Position numbers and translations under genes: made by a program. DNA of 64,000 nt from Pseudomonas sp. (GTDB lineage: Bacteria > Pseudomonadota > Gammaproteobacteria > Pseudomonadales > Pseudomonadaceae). Below, in pieces: positions 46,455-55,305 of this stretch; position 1 is the first letter of the stretch; each line of letters opens with the position of its first letter. The notes under the pieces were generated by a model. That model did no database searches, was not told the origin of the DNA, and worked only from the letters and a program-made list of their open reading frames with translations. Where the stretch lies: assembly GCA_007713455.1 (NCBI GenBank), contig VMRT01000009.1, positions 186,001 to 250,000 of the forward strand, read 5' to 3'.

Positions 46455-47158
46455 GTATGTTCTGGTTCAACCCCCGCGGTCCGAAGCTGCCTCCCGAGCA
46501 GCAGCAACGTGTTGCCGAGCTGGCGCGCCCGCTGCCGCCACAGGCGGTCCCGTTGCGGCAGCAGCGTCTGGTGGTGCTGGATCTGGAAACCACCGGGCTG
46601 CACCTCAAGCGCGACCTGGTCATCGCCATCGGCGCAGTGGTCATCGAAGACGGCGCCATCGACTATTCCCAGCAGTTCGAATGCACCCTCTGCCGTCAGG
46701 TCAAGGTCACTGAAAGCGTGCTGATCCACGGGATCGCCCCAAGCGAGCTGGCCAACGGCTTGCCACCGTCCGAAGCGCTGCTCAGTTTCATGGAGTTCGC
46801 CGCGGGCAGCGTCATCCTCGCCTTTCACGCGCCCTTTGATCAGCGCATGCTCGGTCGCGCGCTGAAGAACGAACTGGGCTACTCGCTGGAACACACCTTC
46901 CTCGATGTGGCCGACCTGGCGCCCATGCTGTTTCCCGAGGCGATGATCCATCGCGGCGGGCTGGATCACTGGCTCGACTACTTCAACATACATATCCCTC
47001 AGCGGCACAACGCATCCGCCGATGCCATGGCCACCGCGGAAATCGCTCTGATCCTGATGAATCGCGCACAACGCGTGGGTCTGACCAGCTTAGACGAGCT
47101 GGCTCAGCGGCTGCGCTGCTGGCAACGCGCGCGCAAGGCGGCCTTCAACTCGATCTGA
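46451..47158 (+). CDS. DEDDh 3'-5' exonuclease (DNA polymerase III epsilon-like)
   Basis: A 235-residue exonuclease of the epsilon/DnaQ family. Motif Exo I is VVLDLETTGLH with the metal-binding Asp and Glu, Exo II is FHAPFDQRML, and Exo III is RHNASADAMAT with His and Asp. It lacks the polymerase-binding C-terminal part of true epsilon (about 245 residues with a QTSM region), so it is probably an accessory nuclease. It is translationally coupled to the CBS-DUF294 gene. Confidence 0.88.
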   Translation: MSMFWFNPRGPKLPPEQQQRVAELARPLPPQAVPLRQQRLVVLDLETTGLHLKRDLVIAIGAVVIEDGAIDYSQQFECTLCRQVKVTESVLIHGIAPSELANGLPPSEALLSFMEFAAGSVILAFHAPFDQRMLGRALKNELGYSLEHTFLDVADLAPMLFPEAMIHRGGLDHWLDYFNIHIPQRHNASADAMATAEIALILMNRAQRVGLTSLDELAQRLRCWQRARKAAFNSI

Positions 47159-47301
47159 ACGGGCTGGGTGGCAGTTCACTGCGTGGGTGATATGCCGACG
47201 GCTGCTCGCGACAGAACGGAGCATCGTCTACCGGACGGGTTGTCAGACGCATATGCCGGCTACTCGGTCCCATTGCGGAACCGATCAATTCTTCTTCGCG
47301 G

Positions 47302-47327
47302 CGCGCATCAGATAATGCTGATGCGCG
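47302..47327. terminator. Hairpin between convergent exonuclease and hypothetical genes
   Basis: A perfect 10-bp stem (CGCGCATCAG/CTGATGCGCG) with a 6-base loop, in the 194-base gap between two convergent genes. There is no T run. It may act as a two-way terminator or an mRNA end stabiliser. Nothing else is seen in that gap. Confidence 0.45.
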
Positions 47328-47352
47328 GAACCCGCAGCTCGTAGGCGTTCGG

Positions 47353-47871
47353 TTAACGCCCGGCCTCGCAAATAGCCTGATAAAGCGGTGAATCGGCTTC
47401 CAGCTCGGTAAGCGTTTCGATCTTCGCCTGGCCGGCTTCATTCAGTCTGAACATCGCCCGCTCGGTGCAGATCAGCTGATAGCTGGCGCTCTTCACGATC
47501 GACGTCAGGTGTTGCTTCTCGAAACGGTACAGCACGAAGCGGCCGAGACGGCCCTGTTCGGTGTCCTGCACCTGAGCGTTCGCGCCGTCCAGCACCGTAT
47601 AGGCCAGCGGCATCGGATAGATCATCGTCCACGGGCGCCAGAGCATTTCGCCCTCTTCGCTCATGACCACCAGCGATCCTTCCGGCAGACGTGCTTGCTT
47701 GGTTTCGAACCAGGTGTACTCGTAATGGATGGTGTAACTCAGCATGCCCAGACCGGCGCAGACGGGAATGATCCATTTCGGCAGTCGCTTACGCGTCAGT
47801 GAGCGCAACAGCAGGCCGATACCGGCTCCCGCCACACCTGCGACGATTGCCGCGATTAAATGCCAGAACAT
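47353..47871 (-). CDS. Hypothetical protein with two N-terminal membrane helices
   Basis: A 172-residue protein I do not recognise. Two hydrophobic helices (about 3-24 and 33-50) are followed by a hydrophilic domain (about 55-170) containing MSEEGEMLWRPWTMIYPMPLAY and LGRFVLYRFEKQH. The ATG at 47871 follows GGGGGAG with good spacing. The start lies only 14 bases beyond the terminator of the upstream symporter gene on the same strand. Translation therefore needs terminator read-through or a promoter inside the symporter end. Function unknown. Confidence 0.72.
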   Translation of the reverse strand: MFWHLIAAIVAGVAGAGIGLLLRSLTRKRLPKWIIPVCAGLGMLSYTIHYEYTWFETKQARLPEGSLVVMSEEGEMLWRPWTMIYPMPLAYTVLDGANAQVQDTEQGRLGRFVLYRFEKQHLTSIVKSASYQLICTERAMFRLNEAGQAKIETLTELEADSPLYQAICEAGR

Positions 47872-47885
47872 ATACAACTCCCCCT

Positions 47886-47916
47886 AAAAAAATCGGGCTT
47901 CCATATGGAAGCCCGA
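47886..47916 (-). terminator. Rho-independent terminator after the symporter gene
   Basis: A perfect 10-bp stem (TCGGGCTTCC/GGAAGCCCGA) with an ATAT loop, followed on the minus strand by seven Us. It ends just before the ribosome site of the next gene on the strand. Confidence 0.88.
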
Positions 47917-47969
47917 CTTCTACCTCAACCTTGTGTCAGAGCAGGTCTGACGTCCGGCTGCATTATCAG

Positions 47970-49739
47970 TTAGTGATCAAGCGCAACGCCAGCACCCTTC
48001 GGGGTACGAACGCTCTCGACCAGATCCTGAATCTCCTGCGGCGGAGCTTCGGTAGCCATCGAAACAGCATAGGCAACAGCGAAGTTCAGCACGGCACCCA
48101 CGGCACCGAAGGCCTGCGGGGAGATGCCCATCCACCACTGATCAGGCGTGTTCGGGATGCTTGCAGTGCCAGGGATAAAGAACCAGCCCAGGTACAGGAA
48201 GATGTACACGGCGGTGGAGATCACACCAACCAACATCCCTGCAACAGCACCCTTGCTGTTCACGCGCTTGGAGAAGATACCCATCATCAGTGCCGGGAAC
48301 AGGCTCGCTGCCGCAAGACCGAACGCCAGTGCCACCACCTGCGCGGCGAAGCCCGGTGGATTCAGACCCAGCCAGGTTGCCAGCAGAATCGCCGCCGTCA
48401 TGGACAGACGAGCGGCCAGCATTTCGCTCTTCTCGCTGATCTTCGGATTGATGAGTGTCTTGATCAGGTCATGACTGATGGCAGACGAAATCGCCAGCAG
48501 CAGACCCGCAGCAGTCGAGAGCGCAGCAGCGATAGCACCCGCAGCGATCAGACCGATGACCCAGCCCGGCAGGTTGGCGATTTCCGGGTTGGCCAGAACG
48601 ATGATGTCATTGTTCACGGTCAGCTCGTTGCCGGTCCAGCCACGCTCAGTAGCGGTCGGAGTAAAGGCGGCGTTGGCGTCGTTGTACATCTGCACACGAC
48701 CGTCGGCGTTCTTGTCTTCCCACTTGATCAGACCGGTACGCTCCCAGGTCTGCACCCACTCAGGACGATCTTCGTAGCGGATCGCTTCGGCAGCCGGGCC
48801 TTCCGGATAGATTGTGTTCACCAAGTTCAAACGCGCCATCGAGCCAACCGCCGGGGCGGTGAGGTACAGCAGGGCGATGAAGACCAGGGTCCAGCCAGCA
48901 GACCAGCGGGCATCAGCTACCTTCGGTACGGTGAAGAAGCGAATGATTACGTGCGGCAGACCAGCGGTACCAATCATCAGCGACAGAGTGAACAGGAACA
49001 TGTTCAGCTTGTTGTCGACGTCGGCGGTGTAGGCAGTGAAGCCCAGATCGGTCACGACCTGATCCAGCTTGTCCAGCAGCGGAATACCGGACTCTACGTG
49101 AGTACCGAACATGCCGAACATCGGGATCGGGTTGCCAGTCAGCTGCATGGCAATGAACACGGCCGGAATGGTGTAGGCAATGATCAGTACCACGTACTGC
49201 GCCACCTGGGTGTAGGTGATGCCCTTCATGCCGCCGAATACCGCGTAGGCGAATACGATGGCAGCAGCAATCCAGATACCAGCGGAGTTGCTCACTTCCA
49301 GGAAGCGGGAGAATGCCACGCCAGCACCAGCCATCTGACCGATTACGTAGGTAACGGAGATGAGGATGAGACAGACCACAGCAGTCAGGCGAGCGCCACG
49401 GCTGTAGAAACGGTCACCGATAAAGTCCGGCACAGTGAACTTGCCGAACTTGCGCAGGTAGGGCGCCAGCAGCATGGCCAGCAGCACGTAGCCACCAGTC
49501 CAGCCCATCAGGTAGACGGAAGTGGCATAACCACCGGAGGCGATCAGACCCGCCATGGAAATGAAGGAAGCTGCAGACATCCAGTCTGCCGCCGTTGCCA
49601 TGCCGTTGGTGACCGGATGAACACCACCACCAGCGACATAGAACTCTTTAGTTGACCCGGCGCGAGCCCAGACCGCGATCCCGATATAAAGCAGGAACGA
49701 GGCGCCCACGAACATCATGTTGATCCAATATTGGCTCAT
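47970..49739 (-). CDS. Sodium:solute symporter large subunit (VC_2705 subfamily; ActP-like)
   Basis: A 589-residue SSS-family symporter with about 13 helices. The signature ADWMSAASFISMAGLIASGGY, PYLRKFGKFTVPDFIGDRF and GMKGITYTQVAQYVVLI are clear. A long hydrophilic insert near residues 300-360 (EDRPEWVQTWERTGLIKWEDKNADG) marks the VC_2705 group instead of classical ActP (about 550 residues). It probably imports acetate, lactate or another short carboxylate with Na+. It follows the DUF4212 small subunit by five bases, which supports this assignment. Confidence 0.9.
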   Translation of the reverse strand: MSQYWINMMFVGASFLLYIGIAVWARAGSTKEFYVAGGGVHPVTNGMATAADWMSAASFISMAGLIASGGYATSVYLMGWTGGYVLLAMLLAPYLRKFGKFTVPDFIGDRFYSRGARLTAVVCLILISVTYVIGQMAGAGVAFSRFLEVSNSAGIWIAAAIVFAYAVFGGMKGITYTQVAQYVVLIIAYTIPAVFIAMQLTGNPIPMFGMFGTHVESGIPLLDKLDQVVTDLGFTAYTADVDNKLNMFLFTLSLMIGTAGLPHVIIRFFTVPKVADARWSAGWTLVFIALLYLTAPAVGSMARLNLVNTIYPEGPAAEAIRYEDRPEWVQTWERTGLIKWEDKNADGRVQMYNDANAAFTPTATERGWTGNELTVNNDIIVLANPEIANLPGWVIGLIAAGAIAAALSTAAGLLLAISSAISHDLIKTLINPKISEKSEMLAARLSMTAAILLATWLGLNPPGFAAQVVALAFGLAAASLFPALMMGIFSKRVNSKGAVAGMLVGVISTAVYIFLYLGWFFIPGTASIPNTPDQWWMGISPQAFGAVGAVLNFAVAYAVSMATEAPPQEIQDLVESVRTPKGAGVALDH

Positions 49740-49744
49740 TGTGG

Positions 49745-50008
49745 TTACTCCTCAACCCCGAATTCCTTGTCCAGTTTGTTCAGCCGCCACGCGTAGTGGA
49801 AGATGATCAAAATGAACGTGATGATCGAACCCTGTTGAGCGAACCAGAAGCCTAGATCCGTGCCCCCGACGGGGATGCCGGATACCAGCGGGCGCAGGAG
49901 GATACCGAAACCATATGAGACGAGAGCCCAGACCACCAAGCTCCAAGTGATAAGGCGAACATTCGCCTTCCAGTACGCAGCAGCATTTTCTTTATCGTTG
50001 TCGGCCAT
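49745..50008 (-). CDS. DUF4212 small subunit of sodium:solute symporter
   Basis: An 87-residue protein with two helices (about 18-38 and 60-76). The sequence YWKANVRLITWSLVVWALVSYGFG and GFWFAQQGS is typical of DUF4212. Such proteins are the small partner of VC_2705-type symporters. The ATG at 50008 follows GGAGAA. It lies directly upstream of the large subunit in one operon. Confidence 0.9.
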   Translation of the reverse strand: MADNDKENAAAYWKANVRLITWSLVVWALVSYGFGILLRPLVSGIPVGGTDLGFWFAQQGSIITFILIIFHYAWRLNKLDKEFGVEE

Positions 50009-50743
50009 TGACGTTCTCCGCCTTATTTTTATTGCGTGTGAAGGGAACCCACATCCTGAATTTAACAGGGGTGGGTTAATGAATGAAAGCCCCGACTTTA
50101 GTCTGACGAACAACAAGAGAAGACCAATTCAGTCGCTGGAAGCCCCTTGGTGAGAGGGTCTCGGGTGGCCAAGAGCCATTGTGCAGCCTGCTCGCCGTAA
50201 CCTTCGCGGCAGACGGTTTTGACGCCGACCGGTGCGGCGGGGTGACGCGGAGACTCGTACCGAGGTCGAACGACTCGCTGGCGCACTTGCGAGACCGGTC
50301 GGTCACGTGGCTCATATGCACCAGATGATCAAAGAACAAATAAATAAAAAGCCCGGATTTAAATAAAGAAAGATGCAGCCTTATATATTGGAAACTCAAC
50401 TCCTTAATTATCGTCAATCCCCAAAACGCAAATAACGGCAATCAAGCTATCGCTTATATATTTCCTGCGGATTGCAAGCGCTATTTTGCGAACCCATTCT
50501 GTCGGGCAGGGTTTCGATCAGGCGGGCGCGTTCCAGACCGTCAGCGTTCGGGCAACAGCCGAAGCGGATCTCGCCGCCTGGGTGACTGCCAGTATCAAGC
50601 AGGTACTCGTCAGCCCAGGAGCGGGAGGAAGATGGCGCATGGTGGCTCATGCCGCAGTGAGGAGGTGCGATCGCAGGAATATCCAGGATCGAGCCGGAGG
50701 CGATGCCGTCCGGCCCGGATGGTCGCTGGCTGGCGATGCAGCG
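50009..50743. other. 735-base intergenic region without a convincing gene
   Basis: This is the largest gap in the window. It is GC-rich at 50090-50320, AT-rich at 50330-50480 (short A/T runs, ATATAT), then GC-rich again. The longest frames have no ribosome site or family resemblance. It must hold the promoter of the symporter operon on the minus strand, and it may contain a decayed gene or an sRNA. No structure could be assigned with confidence. Confidence 0.5.
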
Positions 50744-51253
50744 CTAGCAGGTCGGGCGACCCGCCGTGTACTTCTCGGCTGGATAGATCGCGGCGTTGAG
50801 ATCACGAATCGTCTCGGCGCCGATCAACAACGGATAACTGAAGTGCCTGCGGTCGGTGAGGTTGACCTCGACCTCACGCTGGCGATCGCCAATGCACAGC
50901 TGCATGCCGATCACCGGTCGCTCAGCCCGGGGCGGCTCGCTGTCGGGATCGACATTGCCGGTCTCTTCCGCGCGCGTCTTGATCCGACTGATACCGAGCA
51001 GGCGCTGCTCATAAAGGGTGCCATCCGCGCCATCGACGGCCAGGCGGAAACGCACCCAGTCCTCGCCATCTCGCTTGAACTGCTCGATATCGCGCGCTGA
51101 AAGGGATGCGGTCATGGCACCGGTATCCATCTTGGCGGGAAGGGTCTTGCCGATCTCCGCGACCTGGATGTGTTCATAACGTCCATAAAGGGTGGGCTCG
51201 TCGGCAAAAGCGGGTAGCGCCAACAGCCCGGCGAGGAAAAGAACACGAGACAA
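50744..51253 (-). CDS. Retropepsin-like / RimB-type (DUF785) periplasmic protein
   Basis: A 169-residue protein of the family annotated as ATP-dependent zinc protease or retropepsin-like RimB. It has the aspartic-protease-like motif KMDTGAMTASLSA (DTGA) and LIGAETIRDLNAAI. A signal peptide (RVLFLAGLLALPAFA) shows export. The TTG at 51253 is chosen because AGGAGG stands six bases before it and it gives a clean signal peptide. No ATP-binding site is seen. The precise function is unclear; the DTGA motif suggests peptide cleavage. Confidence 0.8.
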   Translation of the reverse strand: MSRVLFLAGLLALPAFADEPTLYGRYEHIQVAEIGKTLPAKMDTGAMTASLSARDIEQFKRDGEDWVRFRLAVDGADGTLYEQRLLGISRIKTRAEETGNVDPDSEPPRAERPVIGMQLCIGDRQREVEVNLTDRRHFSYPLLIGAETIRDLNAAIYPAEKYTAGRPTC

Positions 51254-51435
51254 AACAACCTCCTGGGAGCGAGTAATGGACAAATTTCGATCAGGTCGAT
51301 GCCTTGGGGTTCCGTCTGGCGGTCTTGCAAAACGTTTCACCGTGCAGGCGTACAGCCATCTCGGTGCCCGCCAACCGGCGCGTGCAACGTCGGCCTGATA
51401 GACTGCAGGCCGTTCCCCGTCCGAAGATCCTTCCC

Positions 51436-52815
51436 GTGCCCAGTACCGCCTTTTCTTCCCTGCCCCTTTCTGCCGCCATGCTGGCGAACCTCGAAGCCCT
51501 CGGCTACGCGGCGATGACGCCGATCCAGGCGCAGAGCCTGCCGGTCATGCTCAAGGGCCACGACCTGATCGCTCAGGCCAAGACCGGCAGTGGAAAGACC
51601 GCCGCATTCGGCATCGCCCTGCTCGACCCGCTCAATCCGCGTTATTTCGGCTGCCAGGCGCTGGTCCTGTGCCCGACGCGCGAGCTGGCCGATCAGGTCG
51701 CCAAGGAGCTGCGGCGGCTGGCGCGCGCGGCGGACAACATCAAGATCCTCACGCTGTGCGGCGGCGTCTCCATCGGTCCGCAGATCGCTTCGCTGGAGCA
51801 TGGTGCGCACGTCATCGTCGGCACGCCGGGCCGGGTCCAGGAACATCTGAGGAAAGGCACGCTGAAACTCGACGGGCTGAACACCCTGGTGCTCGATGAA
51901 GCCGATCGCATGCTGGACATGGGCTTCTACGACGCCATCGCCGACATCATCGGCCAGACACCGGCCAAGCGGCAGACCCTGCTGTTCTCAGCCACCTACC
52001 CCGCCGGCATCAAGCAGCTGTCCGCAAGCTTCATGCGCGACCCGCAGCAAGTGCGTGCCGAAGCCCTGCATGACGATGCACAGATCGAACAGCGCTTCTA
52101 CGAAATCGACCCCGAGCAGCGCATGGACGCGGTCCTGCGCCTGCTCGCCAGCTTCCGACCAGAAAGCTGCGTGGCGTTCTGCTTCACCAAGCAGCAGTGC
52201 CAGGAGCTGGTCGATCACCTGATTGCCAACGGCATCTCGGCCATGGCGCTCAATGGCGATCTGGAGCAGCGTGACCGCGACCAGGTGCTGGCGATGTTCG
52301 CCAACCGCAGCCTCTCGGTGCTGGTGGCGACCGATGTCGCCGCGCGCGGCCTGGATATCGATGCGCTGGACATGGTGATCAACGTCGAGCTGGCCCGCGA
52401 CCCGGAGATACATGTACACCGGGTCGGTCGGACCGGCCGCGCCGGTAATCAGGGCCTGGCCATGAGTCTGGTCGCCCCGGCCGAAGCCCATCGCGCGCAA
52501 GCCATCGAAAAGCTGCAGCAGGCACCGCTCAACTGGCAGCCACTGGACGGGCTCAAGGCCAAGACCGGCGCGCCATTGCAACCACCGATGGCGACTCTGT
52601 GCATTGGAGCGGGCCGCAAGGACAAGCTGCGCCCGGGCGACATCCTCGGTGCACTGACGGGTGATGCCGGCATCCCCGGGACCCAGGTCGGCAAGATCGC
52701 CATCTTCGACTTCCAGGCGTTCGTCGCTGTCGAGCGCGGCGTCGCCAAGCAGGCACTCAAACGCCTGAACGAAGGTAAGATCAAGGGCCGCTCGCTAAAG
52801 GTCCGCGTCCTCTGA
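51436..52815 (+). CDS. dbpA: ATP-dependent RNA helicase DbpA
   Basis: A 459-residue DEAD-box helicase. Q motif near MTPIQAQSLP, Walker A AKTGSGKT, DEAD in VLDEADRML, SAT in LLFSATYP, and motif VI HRVGRTGRAG. The C-terminal RNA-recognition domain (about 385-459, TLCIGAGRKDKLRPGDILGAL) is the DbpA domain that binds hairpin 92 of 23S rRNA. It works in large-subunit assembly. The GTG at 51436 gives a standard-length protein; the frame upstream is non-protein-like. Confidence 0.93.
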   Translation: MPSTAFSSLPLSAAMLANLEALGYAAMTPIQAQSLPVMLKGHDLIAQAKTGSGKTAAFGIALLDPLNPRYFGCQALVLCPTRELADQVAKELRRLARAADNIKILTLCGGVSIGPQIASLEHGAHVIVGTPGRVQEHLRKGTLKLDGLNTLVLDEADRMLDMGFYDAIADIIGQTPAKRQTLLFSATYPAGIKQLSASFMRDPQQVRAEALHDDAQIEQRFYEIDPEQRMDAVLRLLASFRPESCVAFCFTKQQCQELVDHLIANGISAMALNGDLEQRDRDQVLAMFANRSLSVLVATDVAARGLDIDALDMVINVELARDPEIHVHRVGRTGRAGNQGLAMSLVAPAEAHRAQAIEKLQQAPLNWQPLDGLKAKTGAPLQPPMATLCIGAGRKDKLRPGDILGALTGDAGIPGTQVGKIAIFDFQAFVAVERGVAKQALKRLNEGKIKGRSLKVRVL

Positions 52816-52843
52816 GAAGGTTCGCCTGCTGCTGAACGCGCGT

Positions 52844-52871
52844 ATCCGGGCCGACCTTCTGCGGCCCGGAT
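52844..52871 (+). terminator. GC-rich hairpin after dbpA
   Basis: ATCCGGGCC pairs with GGCCCGGAT around a 10-base loop, 28 bases after the dbpA stop. There is no T tract, so it is a weak terminator candidate. Confidence 0.4.
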
Positions 52872-52947
52872 GATTGAACGCACGAGCCGGCCGTGACAGT
52901 GTTCGTGGCAGCTTCGTCCAATCTGGCCTCCCCCAACGGAACGCTCC

Positions 52948-55146
52948 ATGCCGCAACCCTCGCTCAGCCAGTTTTTACGTCGCCTGTGGGCGCTGGAGAA
53001 GTTCGGCTACAGCCTGCGCGTACTGATCGCCATGGCCGGCAGCATGGGTCTGAGCTGGTATCTCGGGCAGCCGACACTGATCATTCCGCTGTTCCTCGGC
53101 ATCATCGCCAGCGCGCTGGCGGAAACCGACGACAGCTGGCTCGGACGTCTCAACGCGCTGCTGGTAACGTTGCTGTGCTTCAGCATCGCCGCCGTCGCGG
53201 TCGAACTGCTGTTCCCATACCCCTGGCTGTTCGTCGCCGGCCTGGCGCTTTCCACCTTCGCGCTGGTCATGCTCGGTGCGCTCGGTGAGCGCTACGGGGC
53301 CATTGCCCAGGCCACCCTGATTCTCGCGATCTACAGCATGATCGCGGCCGATCAGCGCGATGGCGCACTGCAGCATCTGTGGCGCGATCCCATGCTGCTG
53401 GTGGCGGGTGCGGCCTGGTACGGCCTGCTGTCGGTGGGCTGGAACGCGCTGTTCGCCCATCAGCCGGTGCAGCAGAGTCTGGCGCGGCTGTACCGCGAGC
53501 TGGGCCTGTATTTTCGCTACAAGGCCGCATTGTTCGAGCCGGTGCGTCAGCTGGACGTGGAACAGCGCCGCCTGGAACTTGCGCAGCAGAACGGCCGGGT
53601 CGTCAGCGCGCTCAACGCAGCCAAGGAGACGCTGCTGAATCGCCTGGGGAACGGCCGCGGCGGCGGCAAGATCAATCACTACCTCAAGCTATATTTCCTC
53701 GCCCAGGATCTGCACGAGCGGGTCAGCTCGTCGCATTATCCCTACCAGGCGCTGGCCGAGGCCTTCTTCCACAGCGATGTGCTGTTTCGCTGCCAGCGCC
53801 TGTTGCGGCTGCAGGCCAGCGCCTGCGCCGACCTCGGCGAGGCCATCCAGATGCGCCAGGTGTTTCGCTACAGCGAGGCCAACGGGCAGGCGCTGGAAGA
53901 CCTGCAGGCCTCGCTGGAGCATTTGCGTGAGCAGAACAATCCGGCCTGGCGCGGCCTGCTGCGCTCGTTGCGCGCGCTGTCAGGCAACCTTTCCACGCTG
54001 CAGCGCCAGCTCGCCAGCGCCAGCGACCCCGGGACTCTGGAAGGCGAGCAGGACAGCAGCCTTCTGGACCGCCAGCCGCAGTCCCTGCGCGAGGCAGTCA
54101 ATCGCATTCGCCTGCAGCTGACGCCGACTTCGCTGCTGTTCCGCCACGCCCTGCGCATGACCATCGCTCTGGTCTGCGGCTACGCGGTGCTGCACGCCAT
54201 CCATCCCGAACAGGGTTACTGGGTGCTGCTGACCACCGTCTTCGTCTGCCAGCCGAACTACGGCGCCACGCGAATCAAGCTGGTGCAGCGCATCAGCGGC
54301 ACCTTACTCGGCCTCATCGCCGGCTGGGCACTGTTCGATCTGTTCCCCAGCCAGCCGATCCAGGCCTTGTTCGCGGTGGTCGCCGGCGTGGTGTTCTTCG
54401 CCACCCGCAGCACGCGCTACACCCTGGCCACGGCGGCGATCACGCTGATGGTACTTTTCTGCTTCAACCAGGTTGGCGATGGCTACGGACTGATCTGGCC
54501 CCGGCTGTTCGATACCCTGCTCGGCAGCCTGATCGCCGCCGCCGCGGTGTTCCTCATCCTGCCGGACTGGCAGGGTCGACGCCTCAATCAGGTGGTCGCC
54601 AACACCCTCAGCTGCAACAGCGACTACCTGCGCCAGATCATGCGTCAGTACGACAGCGGCAAACGCGACGACCTCGCCTATCGCCTGGCCCGGCGCAACG
54701 CCCACAACGCCGATGCGGCGCTGTCCACCACGCTGTCGAACATGCTGCTGGAGCCCGGACACTTCCGCAAGGATGCCGAAACCGGCTTCCGCTTCCTGAT
54801 CCTCTCGCACACCTTGCTCAACTACCTCTCCGGCCTTGGCGCCCATCGCGAGAGCCTGCCGGACGACGCCAGCGATGCCCTGCTGGAGCGCGCCGCGCAG
54901 CAACTGGCGACCAGCCTCGACGACCTGGCCAGCGCGTTGGCGCAGAACAAGCCCGTCGCCATCTACAGCGAAGATGAAGAGGCGCTGGCGCAGCAGCTGG
55001 AGCAGACCCCGGATGAAATGGACGATGCCCACCGTCTGGTGCAGACCCAGCTGGGGCTCATCTGCCGGCAGCTGGCACCGCTGCGCAGCATGGCCTCCCA
55101 CCTGATCAAGCAACAACCGGCAGGCCAGGGACAGGATTCGCGCTAG
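52948..55146 (+). CDS. yccS: YccS/FUSC-family inner-membrane protein
   Basis: A 732-residue protein. It has two six-helix membrane blocks (about residues 25-170 and 400-520), each followed by a cytoplasmic alpha-helical domain. SLRVLIAMAGSMGLSWYLGQPTLIIPLFLGIIASALAETDDSW and YWVLLTTVFVCQPNYGATRIKLVQRISGTLLG are the FUSC signatures. It is related to YccS/YhfK and aromatic-acid exporters; the substrate is unknown. The stop TAG is formed by the first three bases of the inverted-repeat element that begins at 55144. Confidence 0.88.
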   Translation: MPQPSLSQFLRRLWALEKFGYSLRVLIAMAGSMGLSWYLGQPTLIIPLFLGIIASALAETDDSWLGRLNALLVTLLCFSIAAVAVELLFPYPWLFVAGLALSTFALVMLGALGERYGAIAQATLILAIYSMIAADQRDGALQHLWRDPMLLVAGAAWYGLLSVGWNALFAHQPVQQSLARLYRELGLYFRYKAALFEPVRQLDVEQRRLELAQQNGRVVSALNAAKETLLNRLGNGRGGGKINHYLKLYFLAQDLHERVSSSHYPYQALAEAFFHSDVLFRCQRLLRLQASACADLGEAIQMRQVFRYSEANGQALEDLQASLEHLREQNNPAWRGLLRSLRALSGNLSTLQRQLASASDPGTLEGEQDSSLLDRQPQSLREAVNRIRLQLTPTSLLFRHALRMTIALVCGYAVLHAIHPEQGYWVLLTTVFVCQPNYGATRIKLVQRISGTLLGLIAGWALFDLFPSQPIQALFAVVAGVVFFATRSTRYTLATAAITLMVLFCFNQVGDGYGLIWPRLFDTLLGSLIAAAAVFLILPDWQGRRLNQVVANTLSCNSDYLRQIMRQYDSGKRDDLAYRLARRNAHNADAALSTTLSNMLLEPGHFRKDAETGFRFLILSHTLLNYLSGLGAHRESLPDDASDALLERAAQQLATSLDDLASALAQNKPVAIYSEDEEALAQQLEQTPDEMDDAHRLVQTQLGLICRQLAPLRSMASHLIKQQPAGQGQDSR

Positions 55147-55305
55147 TGGCCTGTGCGGTGAGTTGGTTGAGGCAAGTTCGGATGAACATGGCTCCGAGAC
55201 AAGGCGCTGCGACGAGTCATAGCGGGCTATTGGCAAGGAGCAGCAACGCAGTATCGGGCCATGGGCGCCGAAATTGACCAACTGAACTTACCAAAAAGGC
55301 CACTA
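55144..55305. mobile_element. MITE-like 162-bp inverted-repeat element between convergent genes
   Basis: The ends are perfect 8-bp inverted repeats, TAGTGGCC (55144-55151) and GGCCACTA (55298-55305). Homology continues inward imperfectly for about 45 bp (GTGAGTT versus GTAAGTT, AGTTGGT with ACCAACT, CATGGC near both inner ends), so the RNA would fold into a long hairpin. No reading frame is apparent inside. Each end contributes the TAG stop of the adjacent gene. No target-site duplication could be verified. Confidence 0.6.

Noticed and set aside
50447..50650. A 67-residue minus-strand frame in the large gap
   Set aside because: The region upstream of its ATG has no ribosome site (it reads as CCTCCT instead), and the sequence resembles no known small protein.
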